Shown: positions 44,521-56,705, counted from the first letter of the stretch. The stretch: DNA of 64,000 nucleotides from Cavia porcellus (GCF_034190915.1 NW_026947506.1:37137748-37201747); one strand, 5' to 3'. The notes: generated by a model from the sequence alone, not told the origin. Numbers and translations are program-made.

Positions 44521-45519
44521 ACAAACAACCAGTTATGGCTCTTGACTTCATCTCCCAGGAGGTGGGCTGTAAGCCCTTGCAATGTCCTGCCTGATGAGTG
44601 TCTTTGGGGACCTTAGGCAACGCCAGATAGTCTAACAGTGTGATTCAGGTTGGGGATTTTGGGCCACATAGTATGAATTCGACCTCTAGAGGGCTAGAGA
44701 TTGTCGGCAACACAGACTGTCAACCATGTCTATGTGGTTGTACCCCAGTAAGAAATCTGGGCACCAAGGTATGGCTGAGCCTCCCTGGTTGATAATGTGC
44801 TCTGTCACTTGTCCCTGCTGGGAGCTGTTAGTGCTGCCCAGGGTTCTGATGGGAGGAGATGTCAGGAAGCCCCACATGTGGCCTCTCCTGGACTCTGTCC
44901 CGCACACTTCTGCCCTCAGCTGATCTTAATCTGTGTCTTCTCCTTGCCATCATAATTGTGATTGGAGAGCTTTCTGTGAGTTCTCTGAACTCTTCTACAG
45001 CATTACAGTATTGGGGAGTATCCTGGAGACTCTCAGATTTGTTCTTGGTCTTAAAAAGAGACCTCTGAAGTCTGTAGTTGGAGTCAGAACATGAGAGTTC
45101 GTGGATCGTCTTTTCGCAGATCTGAATGTGAATGAATTCCTGTTCTCTTAAGTATTCAGAGCCTCAGCAGCTCTGCAACTTCCCGGCCACAACTTCGTGG
45201 CACTTTGTGACAGCAGCACTTGGGAACCACGAAGAGCTTCTTCCTTCCTGAAGCTCCCGGTGCAGCCACTCTCTTGACCCTCAACTCCTCCAGGGGGTCA
45301 GTTCAGAAGACGAAAAGTCCAGGAGCAGGCGTTGGCAGGGCAGCCCCTTTGGAGCTTCTGAAGGAGGAACTATCGCTTCTCCCTGCTTCCAGTGACTTCC
45401 AGCCACCCCTAGATCCTCTTGGCTTGTAGACATGGCTCAGTCCCTACCTCTATCGTCGCATTCTTTTCTTCTCTTAGTGTCACTGGTTCCTTTCTGTTTC
45501 TTGGAAGGACTCCCATCGT
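44521..45519. other. Unique sequence
   Basis: No exon or repeat recognised. Confidence 0.3.
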
Positions 45520-45630
45520 TGAGTGAAGGTCCTCCTGACCTCGAGATGATCTCATCCTGAGACCCCTAATTAATCACTTCTGTACAGACCCTATTTCCAA
45601 ATAAGGTCATGTTCTGAGGTCCAGATGAAT

Positions 45631-45654
45631 TTGATTGATTGATTGATTGATTGC
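45631..45654. repeat. (GATT)n microsatellite
   Basis: About six GATT units at the A-tail side of the adjacent antisense SINE. Confidence 0.9.
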
Positions 45655-45836
45655 ATTACTGGGGATTGAACCCAGGGCCATTGCACTAAGGTATATCCTC
45701 ACCTCTTCTCCACTTTTTACATTAAGACAGTGTCTCACTAAGCCACTACGTTGCCCAGATTGGACTCAGACTGGCAGTCCTCTTGTCTCAACCTCCCAGA
45801 ACGCCGAGATTGTAGAAGTGTACCACATGCCTCACT
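45652..45836 (-). mobile_element. B1-ID composite SINE
   Basis: Antisense: ID tail actggggattgaacccaggg, then B1 (ctcaacctcccagaacgccg). Confidence 0.8.
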
Positions 45837-45895
45837 AGATGTGAATTTTTGAAGGGACACTAGTCAACCCATTCTATAGGCATTTCCTGTAATAG

Positions 45896-46135
45896 GACCT
45901 TATCTTGCATCTGTTTCCAGTGGACTTAAATTTGTACACCCCTGTGGAACAAACGCTGTGCTAGGTGTTGGAGCTATAATTGTGGACCACCATTTGTGGT
46001 CTTGCCTGAGGGGACAGAAGTACTGGGAATCAGGCAGGTAAAGGTCCAGGTTGCGAATGGAGATGCTCTTGTGGCTAACTCTGCCCTGATTTCTTATCTC
46101 CCAGTCAGAGGCTCCTGGTCCTAGGCCCAGCCTTT
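45896..46135. other. Unique sequence
   Basis: Nothing assignable. Confidence 0.3.
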
Positions 46136-46336
46136 TCTGGACTGGCCCCTGGGTACTGAAGCCAGGCACTTCCTGTTCTGGAGCCAATCCCTGACTCTTC
46201 TAGAGGAGGAGGGGGCGGTGTGCCTCTTCTGGGGCCAATCCCTGCTTGCTCTGGAGCCAGGCCTTCCTAGTCTGGAACCAATCTCTGCTTGCTCGGGAGC
46301 CAGGCCCTGCCTCTTCTGGAGCCGGGCCCTGGCTTC
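46136..46336. repeat. 22-bp minisatellite, about nine degenerate units
   Basis: Successive units start tctggagccaatccctgact, tctagaggagg, tctggggccaatccctgctt, tctggagccaggccttccta, tctggaaccaatctctgctt, tcgggagccaggccctgcct and tctggagccgggccctggct. Most are 21-22 bp and one is 29. AATCCCTG- and AGGCCCTG-type units alternate, hinting at a 44-bp higher-order unit. Confidence 0.85.
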
Positions 46337-47811
46337 CAGAGTGTAGTGCTCAGGAGGCTGTCGTGTTGATGAGATTTCCCAGGAGACATCTGCAGGGCTC
46401 TTCCTCTCAATGCCTCTCCCAAGCCCAAAATAAATGAAAAAGAGATGTTCCTGGCAGGGTCTGCCAAGGAGCTTTGTGGCAGGATTGAAAATTGGCTGAA
46501 GCCTCCAAGAAATCCTGGAACAGCAAGGGCTTTCTAGGACAGCACACCTCTAGGAAAGTGAATGTCATGGGGAGCCTGGAGGGGAGGTGTCTGTGCACGC
46601 CTGCAATCACACCTGCACACCTACAGAGGGACACACCTACACACATGTGTCCCCCTGCTGTCCACGCAAAGGCATGGCAACAAGCCCGGAGAACCCAACA
46701 GAAACCACAGCACAGACTTCCTCGTCTGCTTGCCCACCTGCCTGCCTCTTCCATCATCCTCAAGCCCAGCAGCCATCTGGGGTCACCTTGTCCTATTACA
46801 TTTCAACACAATTGGACTTGGGCTCCCTCCAAGCCCTGCAAGGAATGCCAGGTTCCAGCCACCTCCTTGGGGATTTTCTGCCACCTGACATGGCTTCAGG
46901 CCCATCTGGCACTGATTTCTGGCTTTTGCTGAATTCTCCATCTGCCCTGTGGCACAGTATGCCCAGCGCCAGCCGTCTCTTCTTGGCCAGGTATCATATC
47001 CAGAGTTTTAGGGACTCAGCGCTGTTCATAGGCAGCTTTTTCTGGGCTCCATCACAGCCATGGGTATCTTTACATTGAAACAGGGCAAGCCTGGCCCTGG
47101 AAGTCCCTCAGCCAATCCTGCCTCTGAGAGTGGCCCCTGATCCTATGTCTTCCCAGTCCTACCTTACCTCAAGATTCCTCTTCCTATCAGAATAGCTGAT
47201 CCGGGTTCACTGAGCAAACAGCACCCCTTCCCTCCTCCGCCCACACCTTACCCTGTCTCTGCTCTGGGCCCATCACCTGCTCCCAGCTCCACCAAAACAG
47301 AAAATCTCTGGACTGTTCAGAAACACAGGCTAACAGGCCTGCTGCTGTCTGCCTATGGCAAGCTTCAGACCACGGCTGAGCAGTAGGAAGGTACCCAGGA
47401 ACATTAGAGCTGATCCAAAACCCTCAGTGCATAGAGGGGAAACTGAGGCCCAAGAGAGCATCCATTGCCTATGCCATGCCATGAGTTAATGTCCCTGAGA
47501 AATGAAAGCAAGGTCTCCTGAAGTCTCTTTCCAGTCCATGGGGTAAGCGGGCACCTCCAGCACACAGTTTTTCAGGGAACAACACCCCAGACTTGTCCAC
47601 AGCCCCCCTAGAATAGCTGGGGGCTTTGATTCAGCAGGAAGTTGGTCCCAAGCAGGGAGGCCTCCCTCTCACCTGTCCCCCCAGGTTCAAGGGACGATCC
47701 CAACATGGGCATGCTCAGCACTTTCCTGTCCCTCCTCTCCACAGCAGTCCTCAGAGTCCAGGACAACCCCATCCTCCTCCCTCTCAAGGGAGACATTTTT
47801 ACTAAAATCAT
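46337..47811. other. Unique sequence with a MIR-like remnant
   Basis: Overlapping plus frames at 46492-47078 (up to 163 codons) are anonymous and occupy several frames at once, which argues for low stop density and not coding. A MIR-like phrase (ggggaaactgaggcccaaga) is at about 47437. Confidence 0.35.
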
Positions 47812-48062
47812 TAGGCGCTGTTATGTGCAAAATGTTGTTGCCCCCACCAGATTCATATGTTGAAGTCCTAACATCTAGTGTGGCTATAAGTGGCCTAAAA
47901 GGAGGTAATTAAGGTTAAATCAGGTCATATGGGTGAGCCCTGATGCAATATGATTAACATCCATTAAGACAACACTAGAGCTCACTCACCTCGGTCCTGT
48001 GGGAGGGTATAGCCAGAAGTGGCCATCCGCAAGTCAAGAACATGCCTTCCCAGAAACTGATC

Positions 48063-48242
48063 CTGGACAGGTGTGGTAGTGCACCCCTTAACCCAGCACT
48101 CTGGGAATCTGATCAGGTTGCAAAGTTGAGCCCAGCCTTGGCAATATGGTGATACAGCAAGACCCTGCCTCAAAATAAAACATTTTAAAAGGGCTGGGGT
48201 TGTAGCTTAGTGTGAAGCCCTGGGTTCAACCCTCAGTCCCCC
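48063..48242 (+). mobile_element. B1-ID composite SINE
   Basis: ggacaggtgtggtagtgcac, caaaataaaacattttaaaa, gggctggggttgtagcttag. Confidence 0.82.
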
Positions 48243-48284
48243 CTCCAAATAGGGGAAAGGAGGGAGAAAGAAATGGGGAAAGGA

Positions 48285-48465
48285 GCCGACATGGTGGTGC
48301 ATGCCTGTAATCCTCATACTCTGAAGGCTGATGGAGGAGGATCACTGTGAGTTCGAGGCCAGCCTGGCTACATAGTGAGACCTTGTCTCAAAAAGCAAAG
48401 CAAAAAAGAAAGGGAAAAAGAGAAAACAAAAAAAAAAAGGAAAAGAAGAAAGGAAGAAAAGAAAT
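48285..48465 (+). mobile_element. B1 monomer SINE with A-rich tail
   Basis: ccgacatggtggtgcatgcc and gagttcgaggccagcctggc, then tcaaaaagcaaagcaaaaaa into a long A/G tail. Confidence 0.82.
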
Positions 48466-48623
48466 CCTGCTAACACCTTGATCTTGGACTTCTAGCATAC
48501 AGAACCATGAGATGAATCTCTGCTGTTTAAGCCATGCAGGTCATGGGGTTTTGCTCTAGTAATCACAGCAGACTAAGACAAGAACTGAAGTATTTACAGA
48601 CTCAGAGTTGTTTCAAAACAATC

Positions 48624-48770
48624 CAATGTGGTGGCACATGCCTGTAATCCTATCCCTCAAGAGACTGAGGCAGGAGGATTACTCCAAATTTGAGGCCGGC
48701 CTGGGCTACATAGTGAGTTCAAGAGCAGCATGAATATCAATACCCTGTCTCAAAAAAAAAAAAAAAAAAT
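48624..48770 (+). mobile_element. B1 SINE with poly-A tail
   Basis: tgtggtggcacatgcctgta and tttgaggccggcctgggcta; it ends in a run of 18 A. Confidence 0.82.
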
Positions 48771-49077
48771 CCGACAGAGGAAGCAGGTGAGCATGAAATA
48801 CAAGATTGTCCATAAGCTGATAATTACTGAAGATGTGTGAAGGATTCCTGGGGAGGGTCTTTTTTTTTTTCTGCTTTCATATGTTTGCAATGCTCTCTTT
48901 AAAAATGTTTATAAAATTAGCATAGAGGAATGGGTCATGAAATCAATTCAGTGGGTCACAATCAACATTTCTTCCAATTGAGACAGACTAAAATAGAACG
49001 GTCCAGCTCAGAACACAAAAAATATACTATATTGCATGTACCAATGTAATTACACTTTAAAAATTTTTTTTCCAAAG

Positions 49078-49080
<3 letters not shown>
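48771..49080. other. AT-rich unique sequence
   Basis: Nothing assignable. Confidence 0.3.

Positions 49081-49110
<30 letters not shown>
49081..49110. repeat. (TG)n microsatellite
   Basis: About 14 TG units. Confidence 0.95.
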
Positions 49111-49189
49111 TGATACTGGGTCTGAATATATAGTGTACTCCTTGATGTAAGTCATGGTCAAAAAAGGCTGGAAATTTATTTCTCATGTT

Positions 49190-49410
49190 CTTTGGAATCA
49201 GACTGCATGATTCTGGTCCTGCCATTTTACAGGTATGTGACAGTGAACAAGTCACTAAAGTTCTCAATGCCTCAGCCTCATCCTTAAAATGCAGCCAAAA
49301 ATATTACTTGAAAAATAGGATTGATATGAGAATTAAATAGTTTACGTAGAATGCTCTGACCAATTCTTAACAGACTATAAATGCTTAATAAATAGTAATG
49401 GTTGCTATGG
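49190..49410 (+). repeat. MIR SINE
   Basis: tttacaggtatgtgacagtg, aacaagtcactaaagttctc, aatgcctcagcctcatcctt and aaatgcttaataaatagtaa in MIR order. Confidence 0.78.
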
Positions 49411-49447
49411 TATTGGGAATTTGTTGGCCCTGGGTTCAATATGGTGC

Positions 49448-49450
<3 letters not shown>

Positions 49451-49489
<39 letters not shown>
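49451..49489. repeat. (AC)n microsatellite
   Basis: About 19 AC units, opposite in polarity to the TG tract at 49081-49110. Confidence 0.95.
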
Positions 49490-49490
<1 letters not shown>

Positions 49491-50035
49491 GATCAAACCC
49501 TAATACACCAGATTCATTCAAAGACATTCCAAATATTCATGCATGCATGCATGCATTCACCCAGTAGCATGTTTTCTGTGTACTAGTTCCAAAAGATTGA
49601 GAGGAGAAAGATGAACCCACTACCTGGGAGGGGAAATTATACTATTTATCATAATAAAAATATCATTCCTGGGATGGAAGACAAAACAGTGTGATGGAGG
49701 ACCATCGAGGCCAGGCATTTGCAACCAGTTGATGTCTTCAACTCAGCCATGAGAACCAGAGGGGAAACAGCATGGACTGAGGCAGGAGACAGGGCCTCCA
49801 TGTGTCTGGGGAATGGCAGGAGCCCTGTGACCAGATCTGTACTGCCCAGTGGCCAGCCACAGGCTCCATAAGCCTGTTTAAATCCAAATCAATAAAAATT
49901 AAGCAGAATTAAAAACTCAGTTTCTTCGTGCTCAAAGCCACATTGCATTAGGCAGAGAATGTAAAGAACGTTTTCATCATCACGGAAGGTTGGTTGGTCA
50001 GCACTGGCTGGTGGAGACACCAAGTGGGTCCAGCT
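49490..50035. repeat. Old dispersed repeat fragment, unassigned
   Basis: 49845-49975 (ggccagccacaggctccata, cataataaaa-like A/T-rich text) resembles a widespread old repeat that seems to resume at 50290-50400 (actgaattttaaattttatt). A (GCAT)n run is at 49540-49556. Confidence 0.4.
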
Positions 50036-50222
50036 GTGGGGCCACAGGACTATAATCCCAGCATACTGGGAAGCTGAGGCAGGAGAATTACAAGTTCAAG
50101 TCCAGCCTGGGAAACTGGACAACTTTGCAAGACTCTATCTCAAAATAAAAGATTTTTAAAAAGGGCTGGGGAGGAAGTTCAGTGTGAAGGGCCTGAATTC
50201 AATCCCCAGTACTGAAAAACAA
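50036..50222 (+). mobile_element. B1-ID composite SINE
   Basis: actgggaagctgaggcagga, tcaaaataaaagatttttaa and an ID tail, gggctggggaggaagttcag, inserted between the two halves of the older repeat. Confidence 0.82.
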
Positions 50223-51194
50223 AACAAAAGTGTCAATCTATGCCATTCAACATGGCAGCTTCAAGGCACAAGTGACAACTGATCACTGGAAATTAGGCCC
50301 AACATACTGATGCACTGAATTTTAAATTTTATTTCACTTTAATTCATGAACATGAAATTTTTAAATGGATCTTTAATTCAGTCATTGGAAGATTTAATCA
50401 TGTCTGGAACAACTTGGGTGTGTATATCTACTTTTTTCAAATGTATATTTTATAGGATCCAAATACAGATCAAGTCTGAGAATACTGCAAAAGGAAAATG
50501 CACACACCAGATGGTGAGGATCTAGTATGGAAGAAACGGAGATAAGATGTCTCATTAATAATTTTTATCTTGATTACTGGTAAGATGATCACATTTTGGC
50601 TATCGTGAGTTAAAGAGAATGTATTATTACAATAAGAAGATCTGTTTCCTTTTTGGTGTGGAATGTGACCACTAGAAAATTTTAAGTTACGTATGTGGCT
50701 TCAATTATATTTCTGTGGGAGGCTGGGACTCAGAAGAGAGGAAGAAAGACACGCAGTGAGCTGGGGGTGCTAGAAGCTGACCGGGGCCAATGCACAGCTC
50801 TCACTTTCTCCTGGGGGGCGGGAGCCAGGACTGGAACAGGGCAATGACAGACTTCAATACTGGTACCTCGGAAAGGTCCCTGCAGCTTGGAGAAAATGAA
50901 CGGAATAAGGAAAAACCAGTTGGGGAAACCATGGTCATCAAGCCCACTGGATATGACAGTAGCTTACATAAGGATTGTGGTCAGAGGGAGGCAGAGGAGA
51001 TGTGGATATTTCACCCCAAATTTTAATTTTCATCTCATCAGCCAATCAAGCTATACAGGGAGCTCCAAAAATGCAGTACTTTAGTTGGATTCATGACTCT
51101 CAGAACTGGAATGGAAAGCCCATCCTAAAGAATGGAAATGGGCTGCCTGGGCAGCAACCTCGCCACAGCTCAGTGAGTCCTGCACGGGTAGGTT
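50223..51194. other. AT-rich then unique sequence
   Basis: 50280-50690 is AT-rich; its first part may belong to the split repeat above. No gene seen. Confidence 0.3.
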
Positions 51195-51545
51195 TACTAG
51201 TCAGTTGTCTCTAGAGAAACAGAAGCAACAGGATATATACCCGGGACAGATGGAAAGATGGGTGAGCAGACAGATGGAGTGCTAGTCACTTTCCCCGGTC
51301 TCGGACCAAATAACCAACCTCTATGGCTTAGAGAAAGAGAGGTTTGTTTTGCCTCACAGTTTCAGGTTATGATCAGCTGGTTCCCAGGCAGAAACAGCAT
51401 AGTCGGGCAGGGCTAAGGACAGCTGCTCAACCCACCTCCTCACAGTGCTTTAGCCGTGATCTCATCCAGGGACGTCTCCCCCGATGAGTACAGCACCCCA
51501 TGATCCAATCACCTTTCACACACATGAGAATCTGGGGGAGATTTA
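51195..51545 (-). repeat. Old antisense repeats (LTR/L1-linked)
   Basis: gtcagttgtctctagagaaa begins one antisense LTR-like fragment. agagaaagagaggtttgttt and ccccatgatccaatcacctt belong to a second dispersed repeat. Confidence 0.45.
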
Positions 51546-51740
51546 AGATCTAACAGGACAGACAGATGAATAGATGAGTAGATTAAAAGGTACAGAGACG
51601 GATAGTAGGTGAGTGGGTGATTCAATGGCTGAACAGAACAATCCATCCATACATATGCAGAAGGTGAGGGGCAGGGGGTAAACGGATGGACAGCCCAGCA
51701 GACAGATAGATGAAAGGAGATGTACCCAGGGAATTGGCTC
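51546..51740. repeat. Degenerate GATA/GACA-rich tract
   Basis: Imperfect GACA, GATA, GATG and GTGA units, e.g. gacagacagatgaatagatg and cagcagacagatagatgaaa. Confidence 0.7.
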
Positions 51741-51885
51741 TTGTGATCACAGAAGCTGAGAACTACCATGCTGGCCCTCTGCAGGCTGGAGACCCAGCCT
51801 GGGAGCGGGGCTCCATCCAGGCCTCACAGCCCAAGAACCAGGGAAGCTGAAGGTGTCATTCAGTGTCTGAAGTCAAAGGCCTAAT

Positions 51886-52010
51886 GCCATGTGTGGTACC
51901 ACACACCTGTAATCCAGCACTCAGGAGGATCACCACGAGTTCAAGGCCAGCCTGAACTACATAGCCAGACCCTGCCTCATAGAAAAAAAATTAATTGAAT
52001 TAAATTACAT
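51886..52010 (+). mobile_element. B1-type SINE
   Basis: ccatgtgtggtaccacacac and gagttcaaggccagcctgaa, with an internal deletion in the head. Confidence 0.78.
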
Positions 52011-53297
52011 TAAAAAGGGTCCAAGAACATGGTAGCCACTGGGTATGAGTCCAAAAGCAGTTGTGATTTCCAAGAGCAAGAGATGGTGACAGAGCTCCAG
52101 GAGAGAGAGGCTTTTTGTTCTGTGTGAACCCCCAGCAGACTTGACGATGCCCACTTGACTTTTTTCCCCTGCTCAGTCCTGATGACCCATCTGCTGTGGA
52201 GATGCCTCCTGCAGAAGCAAGGCCAGGCCAGTTCTCCAGCTCCTCCTAAACCAGACAAGCTGGCACCCACAATTACTCAACACAGTGGCTCTGAGGGGCT
52301 GATAGGTCACACAGCTGCTGCAACTGCCATGCTCCAAGACCTGAGCCCTGGCCCAGAGAGGCCACAGTGGCTCTCTCAGATGGTCACTGGAAAGGGGACC
52401 CCAGGAGCAGGTGAGGCCACTTATGGACAGATGGGAGAGGTAGCCGAGGTCCAGGGACTGAGCCCCAGGATGCAATATTCAATAAGTCATTGAGGAAAAG
52501 ACAAAAGATACAGCCAGTGGGTGGACAGAACCCGAAAATAGAGAAGGCCAGTATGGTTAGAGAAAAACTGAGCCCAGGGCCCTGCGCTCCAGGCAGAACC
52601 AGGCCTGAGATCTGCCCAGGACTGGGCTTGGCTCTGCACATCAGGGTTGAGTATCACCATGGGCTGCCCACAAAAACCTTCTCGCTGCTGTCATGTTTAG
52701 ATCTGCACAGCCCAGTGTGTTCAGAGGTGGGGCTTTTGGAAAGTGATTAGACCGGGGGATGCTGTACTCATCAGCGGGTTCATCCTGGGGGCTATCACCT
52801 GGACTAGGACTGGGACCTGGAGCAGGTTATTCTGGTGCACAGTTTCAGTTTATGGTCCTCCCTTCTCTCTCTGCTTCCCAGCTATCTATCGTGAGACGGA
52901 TGAGCACACCTTTCTACCATGCTTGGAGGTAGCAGGTCACACAGACTGAAGCCAGGAACCAGAGCTAATTGGGAAGAGACGAGAAAGAGCCAAGCGGGCA
53001 CGGTTCTCTCTAGCCATCTTGCTGGGGAGGGAAGAACAGCGCCCTGTTCAGCTCTGAGTTCCAGCACCCAGCATTACCATTATTCCTATTATTATTCCTA
53101 TGCCCAACACAGCATGTGAGAAATGGAATTGAGGCAGAGAACTCCGTGGAGACAAAGGGCAGGCCCACCCCTGGGCCCCACCTCAGGGCCTGTTACCATC
53201 GCATGTATGGTAGACTTGTCTCTCCCCCCTCACAGTCCCCAGTGACCTTAGCAACCACCTAAACCAGCAGGACATGCATCAACAGGGCATGCATCAG
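52011..53297. other. Unique sequence, no gene seen
   Basis: Anonymous overlapping frames (112 codons plus at 52155-52493; 100 codons minus at 52173-52475). Three near-repeats of cagggcatgcatcag lie at 53265-53305. Confidence 0.35.
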
Positions 53298-53475
53298 CAG
53301 GGCATGGAGCGCACGCCTGTAACCAAAGCTGGCACTCTGGGAGGTGAGGCGGGAGGATGGTGAGGTTAAGCCCAGCCTGGCCAACTTAGTGAGACCCTGT
53401 ATCAAAATCAAAATCAAAAAGAGAGCTGGGATGGAGCTCAGTGTGAAGAGCTCTCAGTTCAATCCCCTGTACAAA
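53298..53475 (+). mobile_element. B1-ID composite SINE
   Basis: gggcatggagcgcacgcctg, caaaatcaaaatcaaaaaga and an ID tail, gctgggatggagctcagtgt. Confidence 0.8.
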
Positions 53476-54213
53476 AAAATAAATAAAGTACATCATTAAA
53501 GCTAGGATTCTCTCACCATAGCATCTCCAAGAATAAACTAGATGAAAAAACAAAACTGTTGGGGTCACTAGAGAGAAACAGAGAACAAAGGCGATCCATC
53601 CCTTAACCTGTTACTCATTAAAAGCTTGGTTCTTGTTTTCTTCTGCCTCAGTCGGGGGGACATAAAAGCTGCTTTCACTGAAAACATCGACTCTTCACTT
53701 GGACTTGTAGCTAGACCCAATGGGAGACTGAAGCAGAATTGGGCTTGGCATCTCTACCTTCATTGTGCATCTGTCTCCTTCATCACTGTAAAATTTTGGT
53801 AAGATCCAATATTTTGGATCTTCTTTTTGGACAGATCCCTGCTCATCTCTGCCCAGGGGCATGGTGATCACACAGGAAGAATCTGTCTAAAAGCTGCAAC
53901 CCACCTTGATGAGCCCCCAATGTAGATAGCCTACCTCATCTCCCTCAAGACTGAAGACACCAAGTAACAGATTCACAGAGACCTTCCACCACCAGTGAGC
54001 ACCCGGAAGTTCCCAGTTTCTGCTCTAAACCCATGGTCACCTCGGGTTCCAGCAGAGCCCCTGTACCACTGAAACTGCCCCAATCATCTCATGGAAACTG
54101 ATTGCCCACTCAGTCAAGGCAGACTTCTCCAGAGCCATCTTTCCAAAACCAGAACTGAGATCATAATCAACCAGACCCCAGCCCATCTCAGTAGTCTCTT
54201 AAAAATTCAGCTT
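53476..54213. other. Unique sequence
   Basis: No repeat or gene recognised. Confidence 0.3.
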
Positions 54214-54395
54214 AAAACCAGGCATGGTAGTGCACATGTGGAATTCCAGCACTCCAGGAGGCTGAGGCAGGAGGGTCACAAGTTTGATCTTGTCTGGGTA
54301 ACTTAATGATTGAGAGAGACAGAGAGAGATGAAATCTCAAAAGAAAAACAAAAAGGGCTGAGGGTGAAGGCCTTGGGTTCAACCCCCAGGACACA
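54214..54395 (+). mobile_element. B1-ID composite SINE
   Basis: aaaaccaggcatggtagtgc, a GA-expanded linker and an ID tail (ggccttgggttcaaccccca). Confidence 0.8.
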
Positions 54396-56496
54396 ATGGG
54401 CCGGGCCGATCATCCAGCTGTGTGATCCTCTGGGTCCCCTCTGGCTCCTCCAGCTGAAGTCTCCTACCTAGTCTCCCTAACTTCTTAACTCTGCCTAATA
54501 AATCAGCCCCTGCTTATCACTGGGGCACTCAGAAGTGCTTTTCTGTGACCTTGGAGAACCTGGCTGGGCTGAGTTGAGACCCCCATCTCCTCCTTATCCT
54601 GGAGGCTGGTGACAGGACAGCTGTCTTCTGTGTGCAGAGGGGACAGGGCACCTGAGCTGCCTGGTCCTTTAGCCACATCCCAGCTGCCCCGCCTCCTGTT
54701 TTCCCCAATGAGCCTCTCTGATCATTGCAGTGGGCTTTCACCAACTCAACAAACAAAAGCTTCAGGTTTTTGTTCTCTCGCTTTTTTTGGTTGTTGTTGT
54801 TAACAAAAGAGCTCATTGAATAAGCAATGGGCTCTTCTGCAACTATTTTTAAAGATGGAGCTGCAGGCTAGGCTGTCAGGAAAATCACTGAACAAACACT
54901 ATGTCCTGAAGGTCACCTGGCACTTAGGTCTAATGCTGGTGGCACCCCCGATGGAGATGGACCCCCTTGACATGCTGGGCCCCCTGGACAGCTTTTGCCC
55001 GCGATGGCCCAGACTCTCTGGACTGGCAGGGACATCCCTGTCCCTCCATCCCTGCAAGGCCTCTATCCTGTCCCTTTGGCCCAGGCTCTCTGACCCTGAG
55101 GCCCTGGCGCCCTCTCTGTTGCCCCCTCCAGGACATTTGCTGGCATGGAACCCACATTCCTGGGAACAAAGCAGCTGCACACACATCCCCACACTGAATT
55201 CCCAACCACTTCTGCGGCCTTGTCTTCAGGGAAACTGAGGCTCAAAGAAGTCATTGTGGCTGTAGGCGGCCAGGATGGGGCTCACACACAGCGATCTGTC
55301 TGTCACCATGGCTCCAGATCCCTCTTGTACTAGAGATCACTGGTTCAGGGGGACTTGGAAGGTTCTGGAATGCCTGCCATTCTGCTGGTCCGATTTTTTT
55401 TTTCACAAGTAGGTGGGGAAGTTTCACTCTCTAGCTCCTGAGATGCTGATGGCCCTGGTTTCCTGGGTTCGGCTTCCTCATCTGTCGATTGAGGGTGACG
55501 GTACTAAGAGCAGCAGAGGGCCCATGGCAGAGTCTCAGTGTTGGTGCCATTTGAGACAGGAAACGGAGACTCAGCACAGCAAAATGACTGATCCAAGGTC
55601 GCCTGGCTTACAGAGACTTCATCCCAGGCGACCCTGCCAGTCTGATCTGCAAGACTGAGGCAAGAATCTAAAAAAAAGAGACCTTGAACCTGGATTTCTG
55701 CCCTTACCCCTGCTGGGGACCGCTAGGTTTTCCGTGGAGCCTGGACGCCTTCTGGTGGTCAGAGCCGCATCTGCAGCTCAGCCCCACCTTCCCTCAAGGG
55801 CTCCCACCTGAGCAAGAGTGGGCAGGCCTCGGGTGGGCAGGTGGGCCGTGTGAAGGCCGAGGAGCTCACGAGGCCGGCAAAAGATCAGCAGGTCGGGAGC
55901 TGCAATCTCAGCTGTACCTCCCCCAGCTCTGTGACCTGCCAGGTAGGTGAAGTCACTGAACATTCATTTCAGTTTTCCTGTTCTTCCTGCATTCTTTCCC
56001 TGGCTGCAAGATGACACGTGTTACTTGGCCTCTAGGTAGCAGATACAAAGCTGCTGGGCCCTGTACCGGAGGCCTCCTGGCTTGTATCCAGAATGCAGCA
56101 CTAGAGGGGATCACCCCGCACCCACAGGGCTTGAGTTAGGGGGTGGTGTCCAGGAGGAGCTGCACCACTCTGGCAGTCAGGACACAGTGACAAAGTCTCA
56201 GCTCAGCTGTCTCCATGTAGGCAGGACTCCCTGGTTTTGCTTGTTTGGACAAGAAACTGCTTTGCCCCCCACAACTGTGGAACTCTTGCCCCCACTTCCC
56301 AAGGGACGGAGGGACCACAGGCTTCCATGGCACCTGTTAACCGCCTGTAACTTGAGCCATCAACCATCAACAACCACATCCTGTTGCTCTCTCCAGTAAC
56401 AAGGGAAAACAGAGTTCAGCAAGGGCAGCCTTGTTCCTAAGGATTATTGCCTGGGGGAGACACTCCTGTGCTAGGTAGGCCTCTGACTGTAAGGTT
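54396..56496. other. Unique GC-moderate sequence with MIR remnants
   Basis: MIR-like phrases occur at 55225-55265 (gggaaactgaggctcaaaga), 55555-55625 (ggaaacggagactcagcaca) and 55925-55990. ggacgccttctggtggtcag at about 55743 is a weak CTCF-like match. Multiple small frames are anonymous. Confidence 0.4.
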
Positions 56497-56705
56497 AGAA
56501 CCTGGGACTTTGCATTGAGCTACATCCCCCTGGCCTTTTTTTCTTTTCTTTTCTTTTCTTTTGCTTTGCTTTGCTTTTGTTTTTGTGCCCTGAGAGACGT
56601 TTTCATGAAGTCACTAAATCAGTCTAATTTGGGATCCTCCTGCCTCAGCCTACAAGACTGCTGAGGTTCTAGGTGTGCGCTGAAGGGCAGAGCTCCACAC
56701 CCAGC
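56497..56705 (-). mobile_element. B1-ID composite SINE with (TTTTC)n linker
   Basis: Antisense ID tail (gaacctgggactttgcattg), an expanded TTTTC/TTTGC tract (about 56537-56580), then B1 (tcctgcctcagcctacaaga). Confidence 0.78.

Larger units (their letters stand above)
45520..45895 (-). repeat. Old antisense repeat interrupted by a SINE
   Basis: ctaattaatcacttctgtac and ctatttccaaataaggtcat before the SINE, and gtgaatttttgaagggacac after it, are consecutive parts of a common antisense repeat. Confidence 0.5.
47812..48585 (+). mobile_element. MaLR-type LTR (MST/MLT1-like) interrupted by SINEs
   Basis: Left part: gattcatatgttgaagtcct and ggtgagccctgatgcaatat. Right part: ccttgatcttggacttctag and aagccatgcaggtcatgg, then agcagactaagacaag. 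Two SINEs lie between. Confidence 0.72.

Noticed and set aside
46136..46336. CRISPR-like regular spacing
   Set aside because: Units are contiguous 22-bp repeats without spacers in a mammalian genome; this is a minisatellite.
46492..47078. Overlapping 146-, 108- and 163-codon plus frames
   Set aside because: All three plus frames are open together, which is not the pattern of a real exon. The peptides are His/Pro/Ser-rich and anonymous.
49398..49586. Frames with long His/Thr or Cys/Val runs at microsatellites (also 49284-49496, 18039-18365, 48962-49267)
   Set aside because: They are translations of CA/TG repeats, not proteins.
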